From positions 1-53,266 of the forward strand of contig JAFVOP010000018.1 of assembly GCA_017505745.1 (NCBI GenBank): a stretch of DNA of 53,266 nt, given 5' to 3'. How positions within the stretch are numbered: the stretch's first letter is position 1; every line of letters begins with the position of its first letter. The stretch is from Clostridia bacterium. Its GTDB lineage: Bacteria; Bacillota; Clostridia; Oscillospirales; CAG-272. The notes under the pieces were generated by a model that had not been told where the DNA came from, made no database searches, and saw only the letters and a list, made by a program, of their open reading frames with translations. Both the position numbers and the translations under genes were made by a program. This document shows positions 22,810 through 33,326 of the stretch, one piece after another.

Positions 22810-23877
22810 TTAAATTTGTTCCAAAATTTTTGCGGTGATCTCCTCGGTGGAGAGATACGCTGCCCCGTGGGAAAGATCGGCCGTGCGATAGCCTGCGTTG
22901 AGGACGGCGTCTACCGCGCTTACGATCGCATCGGATTCTTTGGCAAGGCCAAAGGAATGCAGCAGCATCATAGCCGCCGAAAGGATGGTTGCGATCGGGT
23001 TTGCCTTGTGCTGGCCCGCAATGTCGGGAGCAGAACCGTGGATCGGCTCGTAAAGTCCTCTCGTTGTTTCTCCAAGAGATGCCGAGGGAAGCATTCCGAT
23101 CGAGCCCGTGATCTGCGAGGCCTCGTCAGAAAGGATGTCGCCAAACATATTTGAAGTGACTACCACGTCAAACTGCGCGGGGTTGCGTACCAATTGCATC
23201 GCGGCGTTGTCCACCAGCATGTCGCTGTATTCCACATCGGGATAGCGCTCGGCAGTTTCGTGCATGATCTTTCTCCAAAGTCTGGAGGACTCCAGTACGT
23301 TTGCTTTGTCGATGCTGGTAACCTTCTTCCCTCTCTTGCGCGCCGTTTCAAAGGCCACCTTGGCAATGCGTTCGATCTCCATGCGGCTATAGCACTCGGT
23401 ATCATAGGCCTCCTCGCCCCACTTCCCTTCGCGCATGCCGCGCTCACCGAAGTAGATGCCTCCCGTCAGCTCGCGGACGATCATAATATCAAATCCGTTC
23501 TCTACGATGTCGGCCCGCAGAGGACATTCGCCCTTGAGTGCCGGGTAGAGCTTTGCGGGGCGGAGATTGGTGAAGAGCCCCATTGCCGCGCGGATCCCGA
23601 GAAGTGCTTTTTCGGGGCGGATATTTCCGGGGAGCGTATCCCATTTGGGTCCGCCCACAGCACCCAAAAGCACACTGTCGGAAGCGAGGCAGCCCTCCAC
23701 GGTTTCCTTGGGCAGCGGTTCTCCGCAGGTATCGATCGCAATTCCGCCGATGAGATAAGGTGTGAACACGAACTCATGTCCAAACTTGTTTCCGATCGCC
23801 TCCAGCACCTTTACCGCGCTGTCCACGATCTCGGGACCGATGCCGTCCCCTTTGAGTAATGCAATGTTGTATCTCAT
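22810..23877 (-). CDS. leuB: 3-isopropylmalate dehydrogenase
   Basis: 355 residues from ATG 23877, which overlaps the leuD stop as ATGA and has AAAGGAG upstream. It oxidises and decarboxylates (2R,3S)-3-isopropylmalate with NAD. Motifs: [44 protein letters not shown], the Lys/Asp active-site stretch [15 protein letters not shown], and the signature [19 protein letters not shown], with GSAPDIAG near the NAD site. Normal length. Confidence 0.97.
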   Translation of the reverse strand: MRYNIALLKGDGIGPEIVDSAVKVLEAIGNKFGHEFVFTPYLIGGIAIDTCGEPLPKETVEGCLASDSVLLGAVGGPKWDTLPGNIRPEKALLGIRAAMGLFTNLRPAKLYPALKGECPLRADIVENGFDIMIVRELTGGIYFGERGMREGKWGEEAYDTECYSRMEIERIAKVAFETARKRGKKVTSIDKANVLESSRLWRKIMHETAERYPDVEYSDMLVDNAAMQLVRNPAQFDVVVTSNMFGDILSDEASQITGSIGMLPSASLGETTRGLYEPIHGSAPDIAGQHKANPIATILSAAMMLLHSFGLAKESDAIVSAVDAVLNAGYRTADLSHGAAYLSTEEITAKILEQI

Positions 23878-24368
23878 TTGATGGCTCCTTTGCGGATCGA
23901 TTCCACGAGTCCGCCGTTCTGAATGATCGTTTGAATAAATGCCGGGAAGGGCTGGGTTTGGAATTGCTCGCCCGTGGTGCGGTTGTAGATCACACCCGCA
24001 TCCAGATCGGCCTCTATGCGGTCTCCTTCTCGGATCGCGTCCACCGCCTCGGGGCACTCAAGGATCGCAAGCCCGATGTTGATCGAGTTGCGGTAGAAGA
24101 TACGCGCAAAGCTCTTGGCGATGACCAGCGAAATACCGCTCTCCTTGATGGCGATCGGCGCGTGCTCACGCGAGGAGCCGCACCCGAAGTTGTAGCCCGC
24201 CACCATGATGTCGCCCGCCTCTACCTTGTCGGTAAAGGTTTTGTCGATGTCCTCCATGCAGTGGGAGGCCAGTTCTTTTTTATCGATGGTGTTGAGATAT
24301 CTTGCAGGGATGATGACGTCGGTATCGACGTTATCTCCGTATTTGATTGCTTTTCCGTTAAATTTCAT
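23874..24368 (-). CDS. leuD: 3-isopropylmalate dehydratase small subunit
   Basis: 164 residues from ATG 24368 (GGAAAGGAGC upstream). It is the swivel domain that pairs with LeuC to isomerise 2- to 3-isopropylmalate. Seen: [15 protein letters not shown], the substrate loop [15 protein letters not shown], and [17 protein letters not shown]. The length is that of the separate small subunit in Bacteria and Archaea. Confidence 0.97.
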   Translation of the reverse strand: MKFNGKAIKYGDNVDTDVIIPARYLNTIDKKELASHCMEDIDKTFTDKVEAGDIMVAGYNFGCGSSREHAPIAIKESGISLVIAKSFARIFYRNSINIGLAILECPEAVDAIREGDRIEADLDAGVIYNRTTGEQFQTQPFPAFIQTIIQNGGLVESIRKGAIK

Positions 24369-24388
24369 AGCCGATTGCTCCTTTCCGA

Positions 24389-25663
24389 TCACTCTGCTGC
24401 AATCACGCGGGGATCCGCGATCTTGCCCGCGATTGCGCTGGCCGCCGCCACGGCGGGGCTTGCAAGGTAGACCTCGGACTTGACGTCACCCATACGTCCC
24501 ACAAAGTTGCGGTTGGTGGTGGCCACGGCACGCTCGCCCGCGGCGAGAATACCCATGTGGCCTCCCAGGCAGGGACCGCAGGTGGGGGTGGAGACCACAC
24601 AGCCCGCCTCAATAAAGATCTTGAGCAATCCGTTTTCCATTGCCTTGAGGTAAATATCCTGCGTAGCGGGAATGATAATGGCGCGCACGTGGTCGGCAAT
24701 CCGTTTTCCCTTCAGAATCTCTGCCGCCTCGGCAAGGTCCTTGTAGTGACCGTTGGTGCAGGAGCCGATGACGATCTGATCGATGCGCACATCGCCCACG
24801 TTGTCGACGGTACGGGTGTTCTCGGGCAGATGCGGGAAGGCAACGGTGGGTTGGATTTCCGATAGATTGATCTCGTATGTTTCGTCATAAACGGCGTCGG
24901 GATCGGCGGTGTATACCGTGTAAGGCGTCTTGGCGCGTTCCTTGACGTATGCCAAGGTCTGCTCGTCAACCTCAAAAATGCCGTTCTTGGCGCCCGCCTC
25001 GATGGCCATGTTGGAAATGGTGAGTCGGTCATAGACCGTCAGAGACGAAACGCCTTCCCCCACAAATTCCATCGACTTATAAAGCGCGCCGTCCACACCG
25101 ATCTTGCCGATGATGTGCAAAATCACGTCCTTACCCGAGACGTAGCGGTTCAATGTTCCCTTCAGCACGAATCTGATCGCGGAGGGCACCTTGAACCACG
25201 CCTTTCCGGTAGCCATCCCGCACGCCATATCGGTAGAGCCTACGCCCGTGGAAAAGGCACCGAGGGCGCCGTAGGTACAGGTGTGCGAATCGGCTCCGAT
25301 GACTACGTCACCCGGCACCACCAAGCCTTTTTCGGGGAGCAGAGCATGCTCGATGCCCATGCGGCCCACGTCGTAAAAGTTCGTTACCTCGTATTGGTTG
25401 CAGAATTCACGGCACATCTTGCACTGTACTGCTGCCTTGATATCCTTGTTGGGGGCGAAGTGGTCCATGACCATCGTCACCTTTTCTTTATCGTAGACCT
25501 CCTTGGCGCCGATGCGCTCAAATTCGCGAATCGCCACGGGGGAGGTAATATCGTTGCCGAGGACGCGGTCGACGTTGACCAGGATCAACTGCCCCGCTTC
25601 CACAGATGCGAGTCCCGCGTGTGCCGCAAGGATCTTTTGCGTCATTGTCATTTTCGTAGACAT
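24389..25663 (-). CDS. leuC: 3-isopropylmalate dehydratase large subunit
   Basis: 424 residues. The aconitase-like subunit carries a 4Fe-4S cluster and acts with LeuD. Seen: [15 protein letters not shown], the cluster ligands in [10 protein letters not shown] and [13 protein letters not shown], and NRNFVGRMG near the end. It belongs to the shorter (about 420-residue) homoaconitase/IPMI class often present in Clostridia and Archaea. It starts 24 bases after ilvD. Confidence 0.97.
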   Translation of the reverse strand: MSTKMTMTQKILAAHAGLASVEAGQLILVNVDRVLGNDITSPVAIREFERIGAKEVYDKEKVTMVMDHFAPNKDIKAAVQCKMCREFCNQYEVTNFYDVGRMGIEHALLPEKGLVVPGDVVIGADSHTCTYGALGAFSTGVGSTDMACGMATGKAWFKVPSAIRFVLKGTLNRYVSGKDVILHIIGKIGVDGALYKSMEFVGEGVSSLTVYDRLTISNMAIEAGAKNGIFEVDEQTLAYVKERAKTPYTVYTADPDAVYDETYEINLSEIQPTVAFPHLPENTRTVDNVGDVRIDQIVIGSCTNGHYKDLAEAAEILKGKRIADHVRAIIIPATQDIYLKAMENGLLKIFIEAGCVVSTPTCGPCLGGHMGILAAGERAVATTNRNFVGRMGDVKSEVYLASPAVAAASAIAGKIADPRVIAAE

Positions 25664-25687
25664 CTCTGTAAGCCCTCTCTGTATCGG

Positions 25688-27349
25688 TTATTTGTTGATG
25701 ATCGCGCCCTGATCGGCCGAGCTGACCATCATGGCGTAGCGTTTGAGATAACCCGTGATGTTGTCTTTTTTCTTGATCGGCATTTCGGCACGGCGCTTTG
25801 CCAGCTCCTCGTCGGATACCTTAAGCTCGATGCGGTATTCGGGGATGTTGATTGAAATGAGATCGCCGTCCTTGACGTAAGCGATCGTACCGCCGCTGAC
25901 TGCCTCGGGAGATACGTGCCCGATCGACGCGCCGCGCGTTGCACCCGAGAAGCGTCCGTCGGTGATCAGCGCCACGTCCTTATCCAGTCCCATGCCCGCA
26001 ATCGCAGAGGTGGGAGAAAGCATCTCACGCATTCCGGGGCCGCCCGCGGGACCCTCGTAGCGGATCACCACCACGTCGCCCTTCACGATCTTGCCACCGT
26101 AAATGGCCGCAATGCATTCCTCTTCGCTTTCAAATACCTTTGCAGGGCCCTCGTGCACCAGCATTTCGGGCGCGACCGCGCTTCTCTTGACCACGCATCC
26201 GTCGGGAGCGAGATTGCCGCGCAGAACTGCAATACCGCCGGTCTTGCTATAAGGATTTTCCACGGTACGGATCACGGTGTCGTCGAGGTTCTGTGCCGCC
26301 TCAATATTTTCTCCCAGCGTTTTGCCGGTGCAGGTCATCACCGAGGTATCGAGCAGTCCGAGCTTGGTCAGCTCCTTGAGCACCGCGTACACACCGCCCG
26401 CCTCGTTGAGGTCCTCCATGTAGGTGGGACCCGCAGGAGCCAGATGGCAGAGATTCGGCGTTTTTTCACTGATGCGGTTTACCTCGTCCAGACTGAACAG
26501 AACGCCGCACTCGTTGGCAATTGCCGGAAGATGGAGCATACTGTTGGTGGAGCATCCCAGCGCCATATCGGCAGTCACGGCGTTGCGGATCGCCGCTTCG
26601 GTCATGATGTCGCGCGGACGGATATTCTTTTTCACCAGCTCCATCACCTGCATGCCCGCGTGCTTGGCAAGCTCGATGCGCGCCGAGTAGACGGCAGGGA
26701 TCGTTCCGTTTCCGCGCAACCCCATACCCAGCACCTCCGTGAGGCAGTTCATAGAGTTTGCGGTGTACATGCCAGAGCAGGAGCCGCAGGTAGGACAGAC
26801 CTTGCGCTCGTATTCGCAAAGCTGCTCCTCGTTGATCTTCCCTGCCGTATAAGCGCCAACCGCCTCAAACATGCTCGAAAGGCTGCGCTTCTTGCCGCCC
26901 ACGCGTCCGGCCAGCATGGGGCCGCCACTGACGAATACCGTGGGGATGTTCAGTCTTGCCGCCGCCATGAGAAGGCCGGGGACGTTCTTGTCACAGTTGG
27001 GGATCATAACCAGCCCATCAAAGCCGTGCGCCATGACCATCGCCTCGGTGCTGTCGGCGATCAGGTCACGCGTAACGAGCGAATATTTCATTCCCACGTG
27101 TCCCATGGCAATGCCGTCGCACACCGTGATTGCGGGGAACATGATGGGGGTTCCTCCCGCCATGGCTACGCCGCGCTTGACGGCGTCGGTGATCTTATCA
27201 AGGTTCATATGCCCCGGCACGATCTCGTTATACGAGCTGACAATGCCGATCAGAGGGCGCGAAAGCTCCTCGTCGGTCAGTCCCAGCGCGTGGTAAAGCG
27301 AGCGATGGGGGGCGTTTTGAAATCCGTCAACAATCGTATCTTTTATCAT
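25688..27349 (-). CDS. ilvD: Dihydroxy-acid dehydratase
   Basis: 553 residues from ATG 27349 (AAGGAGC upstream); the open frame extends further upstream but is non-coding. It dehydrates the 2,3-dihydroxy acids to the 2-oxo precursors of valine and isoleucine using an Fe-S cluster. Seen: [40 protein letters not shown] with cluster Cys, and [22 protein letters not shown]. It starts a second block of the BCAA cluster, 291 bases after ilvC. Confidence 0.97.
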   Translation of the reverse strand: MIKDTIVDGFQNAPHRSLYHALGLTDEELSRPLIGIVSSYNEIVPGHMNLDKITDAVKRGVAMAGGTPIMFPAITVCDGIAMGHVGMKYSLVTRDLIADSTEAMVMAHGFDGLVMIPNCDKNVPGLLMAAARLNIPTVFVSGGPMLAGRVGGKKRSLSSMFEAVGAYTAGKINEEQLCEYERKVCPTCGSCSGMYTANSMNCLTEVLGMGLRGNGTIPAVYSARIELAKHAGMQVMELVKKNIRPRDIMTEAAIRNAVTADMALGCSTNSMLHLPAIANECGVLFSLDEVNRISEKTPNLCHLAPAGPTYMEDLNEAGGVYAVLKELTKLGLLDTSVMTCTGKTLGENIEAAQNLDDTVIRTVENPYSKTGGIAVLRGNLAPDGCVVKRSAVAPEMLVHEGPAKVFESEEECIAAIYGGKIVKGDVVVIRYEGPAGGPGMREMLSPTSAIAGMGLDKDVALITDGRFSGATRGASIGHVSPEAVSGGTIAYVKDGDLISINIPEYRIELKVSDEELAKRRAEMPIKKKDNITGYLKRYAMMVSSADQGAIINK

Positions 27350-27477
27350 ATTCGTTTGCTCCTTATGTTCGGTTTGCACTGTAAGAAATAAAGTTTTCAG
27401 AAGAAAACCGCATTTCTTACAAGACAAACGGGATATTTTTGAAGAGGACAACAGCCATGGCAAACTAATCTTATGGA

Positions 27478-27504
27478 GCGTTTTGGGTGGCGGTACCAAA
27501 ACGC
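27478..27504 (-). repeat. 27-base inverted-repeat element, copy A
   Basis: Starts GCGTTTTGG and ends CCAAAACGC on the minus strand, with loop TACCGCCAC between. It is identical base for base to 53033-53059 on the plus strand. Each copy lies downstream of a gene in the same orientation and behind a GTGGGAA...TTCCCAC palindrome. Confidence 0.85.
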
Positions 27505-27586
27505 CGGAGGTAGCTATTGTTTATCTGAAGCGATCTACCTTGCCCAATTTAGCACATAACTTTTTAGGATCAAGTTTTTGGAGGGC

Positions 27587-27616
27587 GTGGGAACCTTTTT
27601 TCAAAAAGGTTCCCAC
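27587..27616. repeat. GTGGGAAcc/ggTTCCCAC palindrome after ilvC
   Basis: A 30-base palindrome, 25 bases past the ilvC stop. There is no T-tract in the ilvC sense (GCCCTCC follows), so it is not a classical terminator; it could protect mRNA 3' ends. Confidence 0.75.
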
Positions 27617-27640
27617 AAAAACCGCGTCCTCTCGTGCCAA

Positions 27641-28672
<1,032 letters not shown>

Positions 28673-28711
28673 TTATTTCACGAAAAATAGATTTTATTTT
28701 TGATTTCCTGA

Positions 28712-29218
28712 TTATTTGTTTAGCAACGTATTGCTTCCGCGTTCCAGCGCCACAATACCCGTACGGCACATCTCAATGATGATCCCGTAAAAGTTCATCA
28801 GCTTGATAAAGGCATCAATCTTGGAGGGGTCGCCCGTGATCTCGATGCACATCCCGTCCACCGTATAGTCGATGACCTTCGCGCGGTAAACATCCACCGC
28901 GGAAAGCACCTCGGCGCGATACTCGGCGGTATTTTTGACCTTGATCAGCATCAGCTCCCGCTGGATGCAATCCTCCTCCAGAACCTCCACCTTTTTGACG
29001 TTGTAAAGCTTGCGAAGCTGGTTGATCAGCTGTTCCCTTGCATAGCCGTCCCCGCTGAGCGAGATGGTAATACGGGAATAGGCGGGAGACTCGGTCTCAC
29101 CAACGGTCAAGGCGTCGATGTTAAAGCCGCGACGGGTAAACATACTGGTCACGCGTGTCAGAACACCGAATTGGTTGTCAACGTACACGGCAATTACGAA
29201 TTGATTTTTCTTATCCAT
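28712..29218 (-). CDS. ilvN: Acetolactate synthase small (regulatory) subunit
   Basis: 168 residues. An N-terminal ACT domain (VIAVYVDNQFGVLTRVTSMF, then RRGFNIDALTVGETE) binds valine for feedback inhibition; the C-terminal half (ELMLIKV...YTVDGMCIEITGDPSKIDAF) activates IlvB. It follows ilvB by 9 bases. Confidence 0.96.
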   Translation of the reverse strand: MDKKNQFVIAVYVDNQFGVLTRVTSMFTRRGFNIDALTVGETESPAYSRITISLSGDGYAREQLINQLRKLYNVKKVEVLEEDCIQRELMLIKVKNTAEYRAEVLSAVDVYRAKVIDYTVDGMCIEITGDPSKIDAFIKLMNFYGIIIEMCRTGIVALERGSNTLLNK

Positions 29219-29227
29219 GCTCTCGCC

Positions 29228-30904
29228 TCACTTTCTTACGATGATATCGTCGATCGAGCCTCCGGGAGGCAGCATGGGAAGCACAAATGCGTCCTTGTCG
29301 ATCAGCGTGTCGATCAATACGGGGCCGTTTGCCTCCTTTGCCTTTCGGAATGCCTCGCGGAACTCCTCGGGAGTGGACACACGGTAACCCGTGGCACCAA
29401 ATGCCTCGGCAAGCTTAACAAAATCGGTCTGTCTGCCGAGCACGGTGTTGGAATACCGCTTTCCAAAGAAGAGAGTTTGCCATTGCCGCACCATTCCAAG
29501 CACGCCGTTATTCATCAGCACGATGATTACGGGAAGATTGTAGCTGACAGTGGTGGCAAGCTCGTTGAGATTCATACCAAAGCTTCCGTCGCCCGTGATC
29601 AGCACGGTGCAATCTCCGGTTGCTACCTGCGCACCGATCGCCGCACCCAGACCAAAGCCCATCGTGCCAAGTCCACCGCTCGAAACAAATCGGCGCGGGC
29701 CGTCAAATTTCACATACTGCGCCGTCCACATCTGATGCTGCCCCACGTCGGTGGCGATCACGGTTCGAGGCGGCTTTTCCTCATTGAGAACGTCAAATAC
29801 CTGCTTGGGAGTGAGGGGGGCTTGGCTTGCCTGCTCCGCCTCGGCGGTAAATCTTTGCTCGTCGGCGCGAAGAGCCTCCACCGTTTCTCTCCACGGGGCG
29901 CGGTCTCGCGCCTCCGCTCCCTCTGCAATGCGAGCAAAGGAATCGGCCACGTCACCGATGATGCCTACGTCGACGTTGATATTTTTGTTGATCTCCGAAA
30001 AATCGGGGTCAAGCTGAATGATCTTACTGTTCACGGCAAACTTTTTGGTGTCTCCTGTCGCGCGATCGCTGAAGCGCACGCCAACAGCCAAAATGAGGTC
30101 GGCCTCTTTTTGCGCCATAGACGACGCGTAATGTCCGTGCATACCCTGCATACCGAGGAAACGGTCGCAGTCCTCGTTGACCGCCGAAAGTCCCATAAAC
30201 GTACACCCGATATACGCGCCAATTCGCGCGGCAAGCGCCTCGATCTGCTTGCCCATACCAAGTCCTGCGGCACCGCCGCCGATGTAAATATAGGGACGCT
30301 CGGAAGCATTGATCAACCCAATCGCCTCGTCGATCTTATTCTGAGAGGCAACGGGAAGCGGGAATTTCTCGGCAATCGGTTTGGGTTCAAACTCACAGGC
30401 AGCCACCTGCACGTCCTTGGGAATATCGATCAGAACCGGTCCCGGTCGGCCAGATTTGGCAATCCGGAAGGCCTCGCGGATGCTATCGGCCAGATCCTCC
30501 ACACGGTGCACGAAATAATTGTGCTTTGTGATCGGAAGCGTAATACCCGTGATGTCGATCTCCTGGAAGCTATCCTTACCGATCAGCGAGGACGGCACGT
30601 TGCCTGTAATGGCAACCATTGGAATCGAGTCGAGCATGGCGGTGGCGATTCCCGTAACCAGATTGGTAGCGCCGGGGCCCGAGGTGGCGATGCAAACGCC
30701 CACCTTGCCCGTAACGCGGGAATATCCGTCGGCGGCGTGGGAAGCTCCCTGCTCGTGCGCCGTCAGAATATGATTGATCTTGTCGCTTTCTTTATAAAGC
30801 GCGTCATAGATGTTCAACACCTGACCGCCGGGGTACCCGAACACATCGGTCACGCCCTGCTCGATCAGCGTTTGAATGACAATTTCTGCTCCGGTTAATT
30901 TCAT
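29228..30904 (-). CDS. ilvB: Acetolactate synthase large (catalytic) subunit
   Basis: 558 residues. A thiamine diphosphate- and FAD-dependent enzyme that condenses pyruvate with pyruvate or 2-oxobutanoate. Seen: FGYPGGQVLNIYDAL, the catalytic Glu in TAHEQGASHAADGYSR, ATSGPGATNLVTGIATA, and the ThDP motif GDGSFGMNLNELAT...VIIVLMNNGVLGMVRQWQ. The length is typical of biosynthetic AHAS. It is 35 bases after leuA. Confidence 0.97.
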   Translation of the reverse strand: MKLTGAEIVIQTLIEQGVTDVFGYPGGQVLNIYDALYKESDKINHILTAHEQGASHAADGYSRVTGKVGVCIATSGPGATNLVTGIATAMLDSIPMVAITGNVPSSLIGKDSFQEIDITGITLPITKHNYFVHRVEDLADSIREAFRIAKSGRPGPVLIDIPKDVQVAACEFEPKPIAEKFPLPVASQNKIDEAIGLINASERPYIYIGGGAAGLGMGKQIEALAARIGAYIGCTFMGLSAVNEDCDRFLGMQGMHGHYASSMAQKEADLILAVGVRFSDRATGDTKKFAVNSKIIQLDPDFSEINKNINVDVGIIGDVADSFARIAEGAEARDRAPWRETVEALRADEQRFTAEAEQASQAPLTPKQVFDVLNEEKPPRTVIATDVGQHQMWTAQYVKFDGPRRFVSSGGLGTMGFGLGAAIGAQVATGDCTVLITGDGSFGMNLNELATTVSYNLPVIIVLMNNGVLGMVRQWQTLFFGKRYSNTVLGRQTDFVKLAEAFGATGYRVSTPEEFREAFRKAKEANGPVLIDTLIDKDAFVLPMLPPGGSIDDIIVRK

Positions 30905-30939
30905 AAGTTCTGTATCCTTTTTGCTTGTTCAGGGTTTGT

Positions 30940-32601
30940 TTATTCTTCCGCCAGCATTTCGTTGACCGCGCTGACCAAGGCTCTTACCGACGCCATCACG
31001 ATGTCGCTGTCAATTCCCACGCCCCAATAGGTGCGCGCTCCCATCTCAATGCTGACGTAGGAGGCCGCCTTTGAGCTGGATTTGCCCTCAAGCGCGTGCT
31101 GGGTGTAGCTTTGAAGGGTGTAATCCTTTCCCGTTACCTCTTTGAGCGCATTGCTCACGGCGTCCAGACTTCCGTTTCCGATGGCCGACAGCGTCTGCTC
31201 ACCGTTGCCAAAGCGAATGGTCACCTTTGCCTTGACATTCTCGTTCTCTTCGGTATAGGAGACCTTTCCCACCTCGATTCGATCCGTCAGGTTGACGAAA
31301 TCACGCGTAAAGATCTCGTAGACCTCCTGCGGCTTGAGCTCGCGATGCTCATGGTCGGAAATGCTTTTGACGTGGTAGCCAAACATCTCGCGCATTTTGG
31401 GAGGCAGAACGTGGTTGTACTGTGTTTCCAGGATGTACCCGATTCCGCCCTTGCCCGACTGCGAGTTGATGCGGATGACATCGGCCTCGTACACCCGCCC
31501 CACGTCGGAAGGGTCGATGGGAAGATACGGCACGTTCCACACGCCGCCCTTTTCCTCTCTCCATTTCATGCCCTTGGCGATCGCATCCTGGTGAGAGCCG
31601 CTGAACGCCGCGAAAACAAGCTTGCCACTGTATGGCTGACGTTCGTAGACGTGCATACCCGTCACGCGCTCATACACCTCGGTAATGGCCGGCAGATCGG
31701 AAAAGTCCAGTCCGGGATCCACCCCCTGCGAATACATGTTGAGCGCCAAGGTAATAATATCCACGTTACCCGTACGTTCCCCGTTGCCAAAGAGCGTGCC
31801 CTCAATGCGGTCTCCGCCTGCTAGAAGACCCATTTCACTGTCGGCCACGGCGCAGCCTCTGTCGTTGTGCGGATGAAGCGAGATAATGAGATTCTCCCGG
31901 TTTTTCAGATTCTTGCACATATACTCGACCTGTGACGCGTACACGTGCGGCATGGAATGGGAGACCGTAACGGGCAGGTTGATGATCACCTTGTCCTCGG
32001 GCGTAGGATTCCAGATCGAGATCACCTCGTTGCAGATCTCGGCGGCGAACTCGGGCTCGGTTCCCGTAAAGCTTTCGGGGGAATACTCAAAGCGGATGTC
32101 GCCCTCCTCCTTTTCGCGGTAGGCCTTGCAAAGCTCGGCTCCAAAGGTTGCGATCTTTACGATCTCTTCCTTATTCTTTTTGAAGACCTGCTCTCTCTGC
32201 GCCACCGAGGTGGAATTATACAGATGCACGATCGCGTGCTTGGCACCGCGGATCGCTTCAAAGGTTTTTTGAATAATATGCTCACGCGATTGGGTGAGAA
32301 CCTGGATCGTAACGTCATCGGGGATCAGATCCCGCTCGATGATCTCCCGACAAAACCGATATTCGGTCTCGGACGCGGCGGGAAAGCCCACCTCAATCTC
32401 CTTAAAGCCCAGCTTGCACAGGTGCACAAAGAAATCCAGCTTTTCCTCCAGGCTCATAGGGATCACCAGCGCCTGGTTGCCGTCGCGCAGATCCACGCTA
32501 CACCAGATCGGGGCTTGTTCGATGCGATCCTTGGCAATCCAATCGGTGTAATTTCCTTGCGGCAAAAAATACTGCCTTGCATACTTGTTACAGTTGTTCA
32601 T
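30940..32601 (-). CDS. leuA: 2-isopropylmalate synthase, long (LeuA type 2) form
   Basis: 553 residues from ATG 32601 (GAAAGGAAAG upstream); upstream codons of the frame lie in the T-box. It condenses acetyl-CoA with 2-oxoisovalerate, the first step to leucine. DRE-TIM barrel with SVDLRDGNQAL, EVGFPAASETEY, the metal-binding HPHNDRG and GERTGNVDIITLALN. The C-terminal LeuA dimer/regulatory domain (ANVKAKVTIRFGNGEQ-like region from 430) should bind leucine. This form resembles the actinobacterial and fungal enzyme more than the usual short bacterial LeuA. First gene after the T-box. Confidence 0.95.
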   Translation of the reverse strand: MNNCNKYARQYFLPQGNYTDWIAKDRIEQAPIWCSVDLRDGNQALVIPMSLEEKLDFFVHLCKLGFKEIEVGFPAASETEYRFCREIIERDLIPDDVTIQVLTQSREHIIQKTFEAIRGAKHAIVHLYNSTSVAQREQVFKKNKEEIVKIATFGAELCKAYREKEEGDIRFEYSPESFTGTEPEFAAEICNEVISIWNPTPEDKVIINLPVTVSHSMPHVYASQVEYMCKNLKNRENLIISLHPHNDRGCAVADSEMGLLAGGDRIEGTLFGNGERTGNVDIITLALNMYSQGVDPGLDFSDLPAITEVYERVTGMHVYERQPYSGKLVFAAFSGSHQDAIAKGMKWREEKGGVWNVPYLPIDPSDVGRVYEADVIRINSQSGKGGIGYILETQYNHVLPPKMREMFGYHVKSISDHEHRELKPQEVYEIFTRDFVNLTDRIEVGKVSYTEENENVKAKVTIRFGNGEQTLSAIGNGSLDAVSNALKEVTGKDYTLQSYTQHALEGKSSSKAASYVSIEMGARTYWGVGIDSDIVMASVRALVSAVNEMLAEE

Positions 32602-32621
32602 GTAGCATCTTTCCTTTCGGG

Positions 32622-32928
32622 TTACGTAAAAAAACAAAAAGCCTCTTTTACGCAACAGTATCATACTTTGCATAAAAGAGACGAAGACTTCATTCTCCGC
32701 GGTACCACTCTGCTTGGTGTTTCCACCCACTTACCGTTGCATCCATCAATGCAACCTCTCGATAACGGGAGTTCCGTCCAATTCTACTCAAAGGATCCCT
32801 CCCTTTTTGGATTGGAAGCTCAAGGATGAGTTATATTCCGTCACGCAAATTGTCTCACACCAACCGACAACTCTCTGAAATGCAGAGCAGAACTTGTTTC
32901 CTGTCACAGCTTTTCAATAAATTATAAT
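32622..32928 (-). promoter_or_regulatory. T-box leader of the leuA-ilv operon, specifier CTC (Leu)
   Basis: The minus strand carries the T-box core AGAGTGGTACCGCGG (32697-32711). Upstream, the stem I signature GTTGGTGTGAGACAA appears, and near it GGAATATAACTCATCC, in which CTC sits where the specifier codon is expected: leucine. Downstream, CTCTTTTATGCA...TGCGTAAAAGAG plus a T-tract (about 32622-32682) forms the terminator competing with the antiterminator. Uncharged tRNA-Leu should allow readthrough into leuA. Specifier reading is by pattern, not by a folded model. Confidence 0.85.
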
Positions 32929-32934
32929 ACAGAT

Positions 32935-32963
32935 ATTATAATACAAAACTTCCGTTTCGTCAA
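32935..32963 (-). promoter_or_regulatory. Promoter of the T-box/leuA operon
   Basis: -35 TTGACG (32958-32963), 17-base spacer, -10 TATAAT (32935-32940). The following 240 bases up to 33205 hold no gene that I can support. Confidence 0.85.
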
Positions 32964-33204
32964 GAACTTTTTTTGAAAAAAACAATTTTTATAAAAAACA
33001 CAAAATATCACATCAAAACGGCATCTAAAAATGTCTGTTTGCACCAAAAAAAAGTGATTTTCTCTGTGCCAACAGTATTTGGCCCCCTGATTCGCATCAG
33101 AAAGACAAAAGCGGTAAGCACAAGGGCAACGAAATCAACGGATTTCTCAAAGATTACATTCGCTACGAAAAAGAAAACGAATTGCAAAAAAACCGTAAAC
33201 AGGA

Positions 33205-33233
33205 TTGACAAACCGTGTCGGATTCTGTATAAT
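33205..33233 (+). promoter_or_regulatory. Promoter of the cardiolipin synthase gene
   Basis: TTGACA (33205-33210), 17 bases, TATAAT (33228-33233). A GC-rich GCTCGG/CCGAGC hairpin follows in the 5' leader near 33262-33276. Confidence 0.85.
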
Positions 33234-33326
33234 TTTAGCAGTAGCAACTCCAAAAGCACGCTCGGAGGCCGAGCCGCTTTTGCGCCGCTTGCATAGCATA
33301 AAAATGGAGGAAAGGAGGAGATATGC

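Larger units (their letters stand above)
27350..27640 (-). other. Gap between ilvC and ilvD with two palindromic repeats
   Basis: The 291-base gap contains palindrome GTGGGAACC...GGTTCCCAC (27587-27616) near the ilvC end and a 27-base inverted repeat (27478-27504). Closer to ilvD there is a hairpin-like GTAAGAAAT...ATTTCTTAC (about 27382-27421). No T-box and no clear promoter is visible, so ilvD may depend on readthrough from the leuA promoter or on a weak promoter that I cannot define. Confidence 0.5.

Noticed and set aside
27478-27504. T-box before ilvD, because GGGTGG and GGTACC occur
   Set aside because: The T-box core AGGGTGGNACCGCG is not formed on the coding strand, and the same 27 bases recur identically near 53 kb away from any such gene.
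32601-32730. N-terminal extension of leuA
   Set aside because: Those codons lie in the T-box terminator; ATG 32601 follows GAAAGGAAAG.
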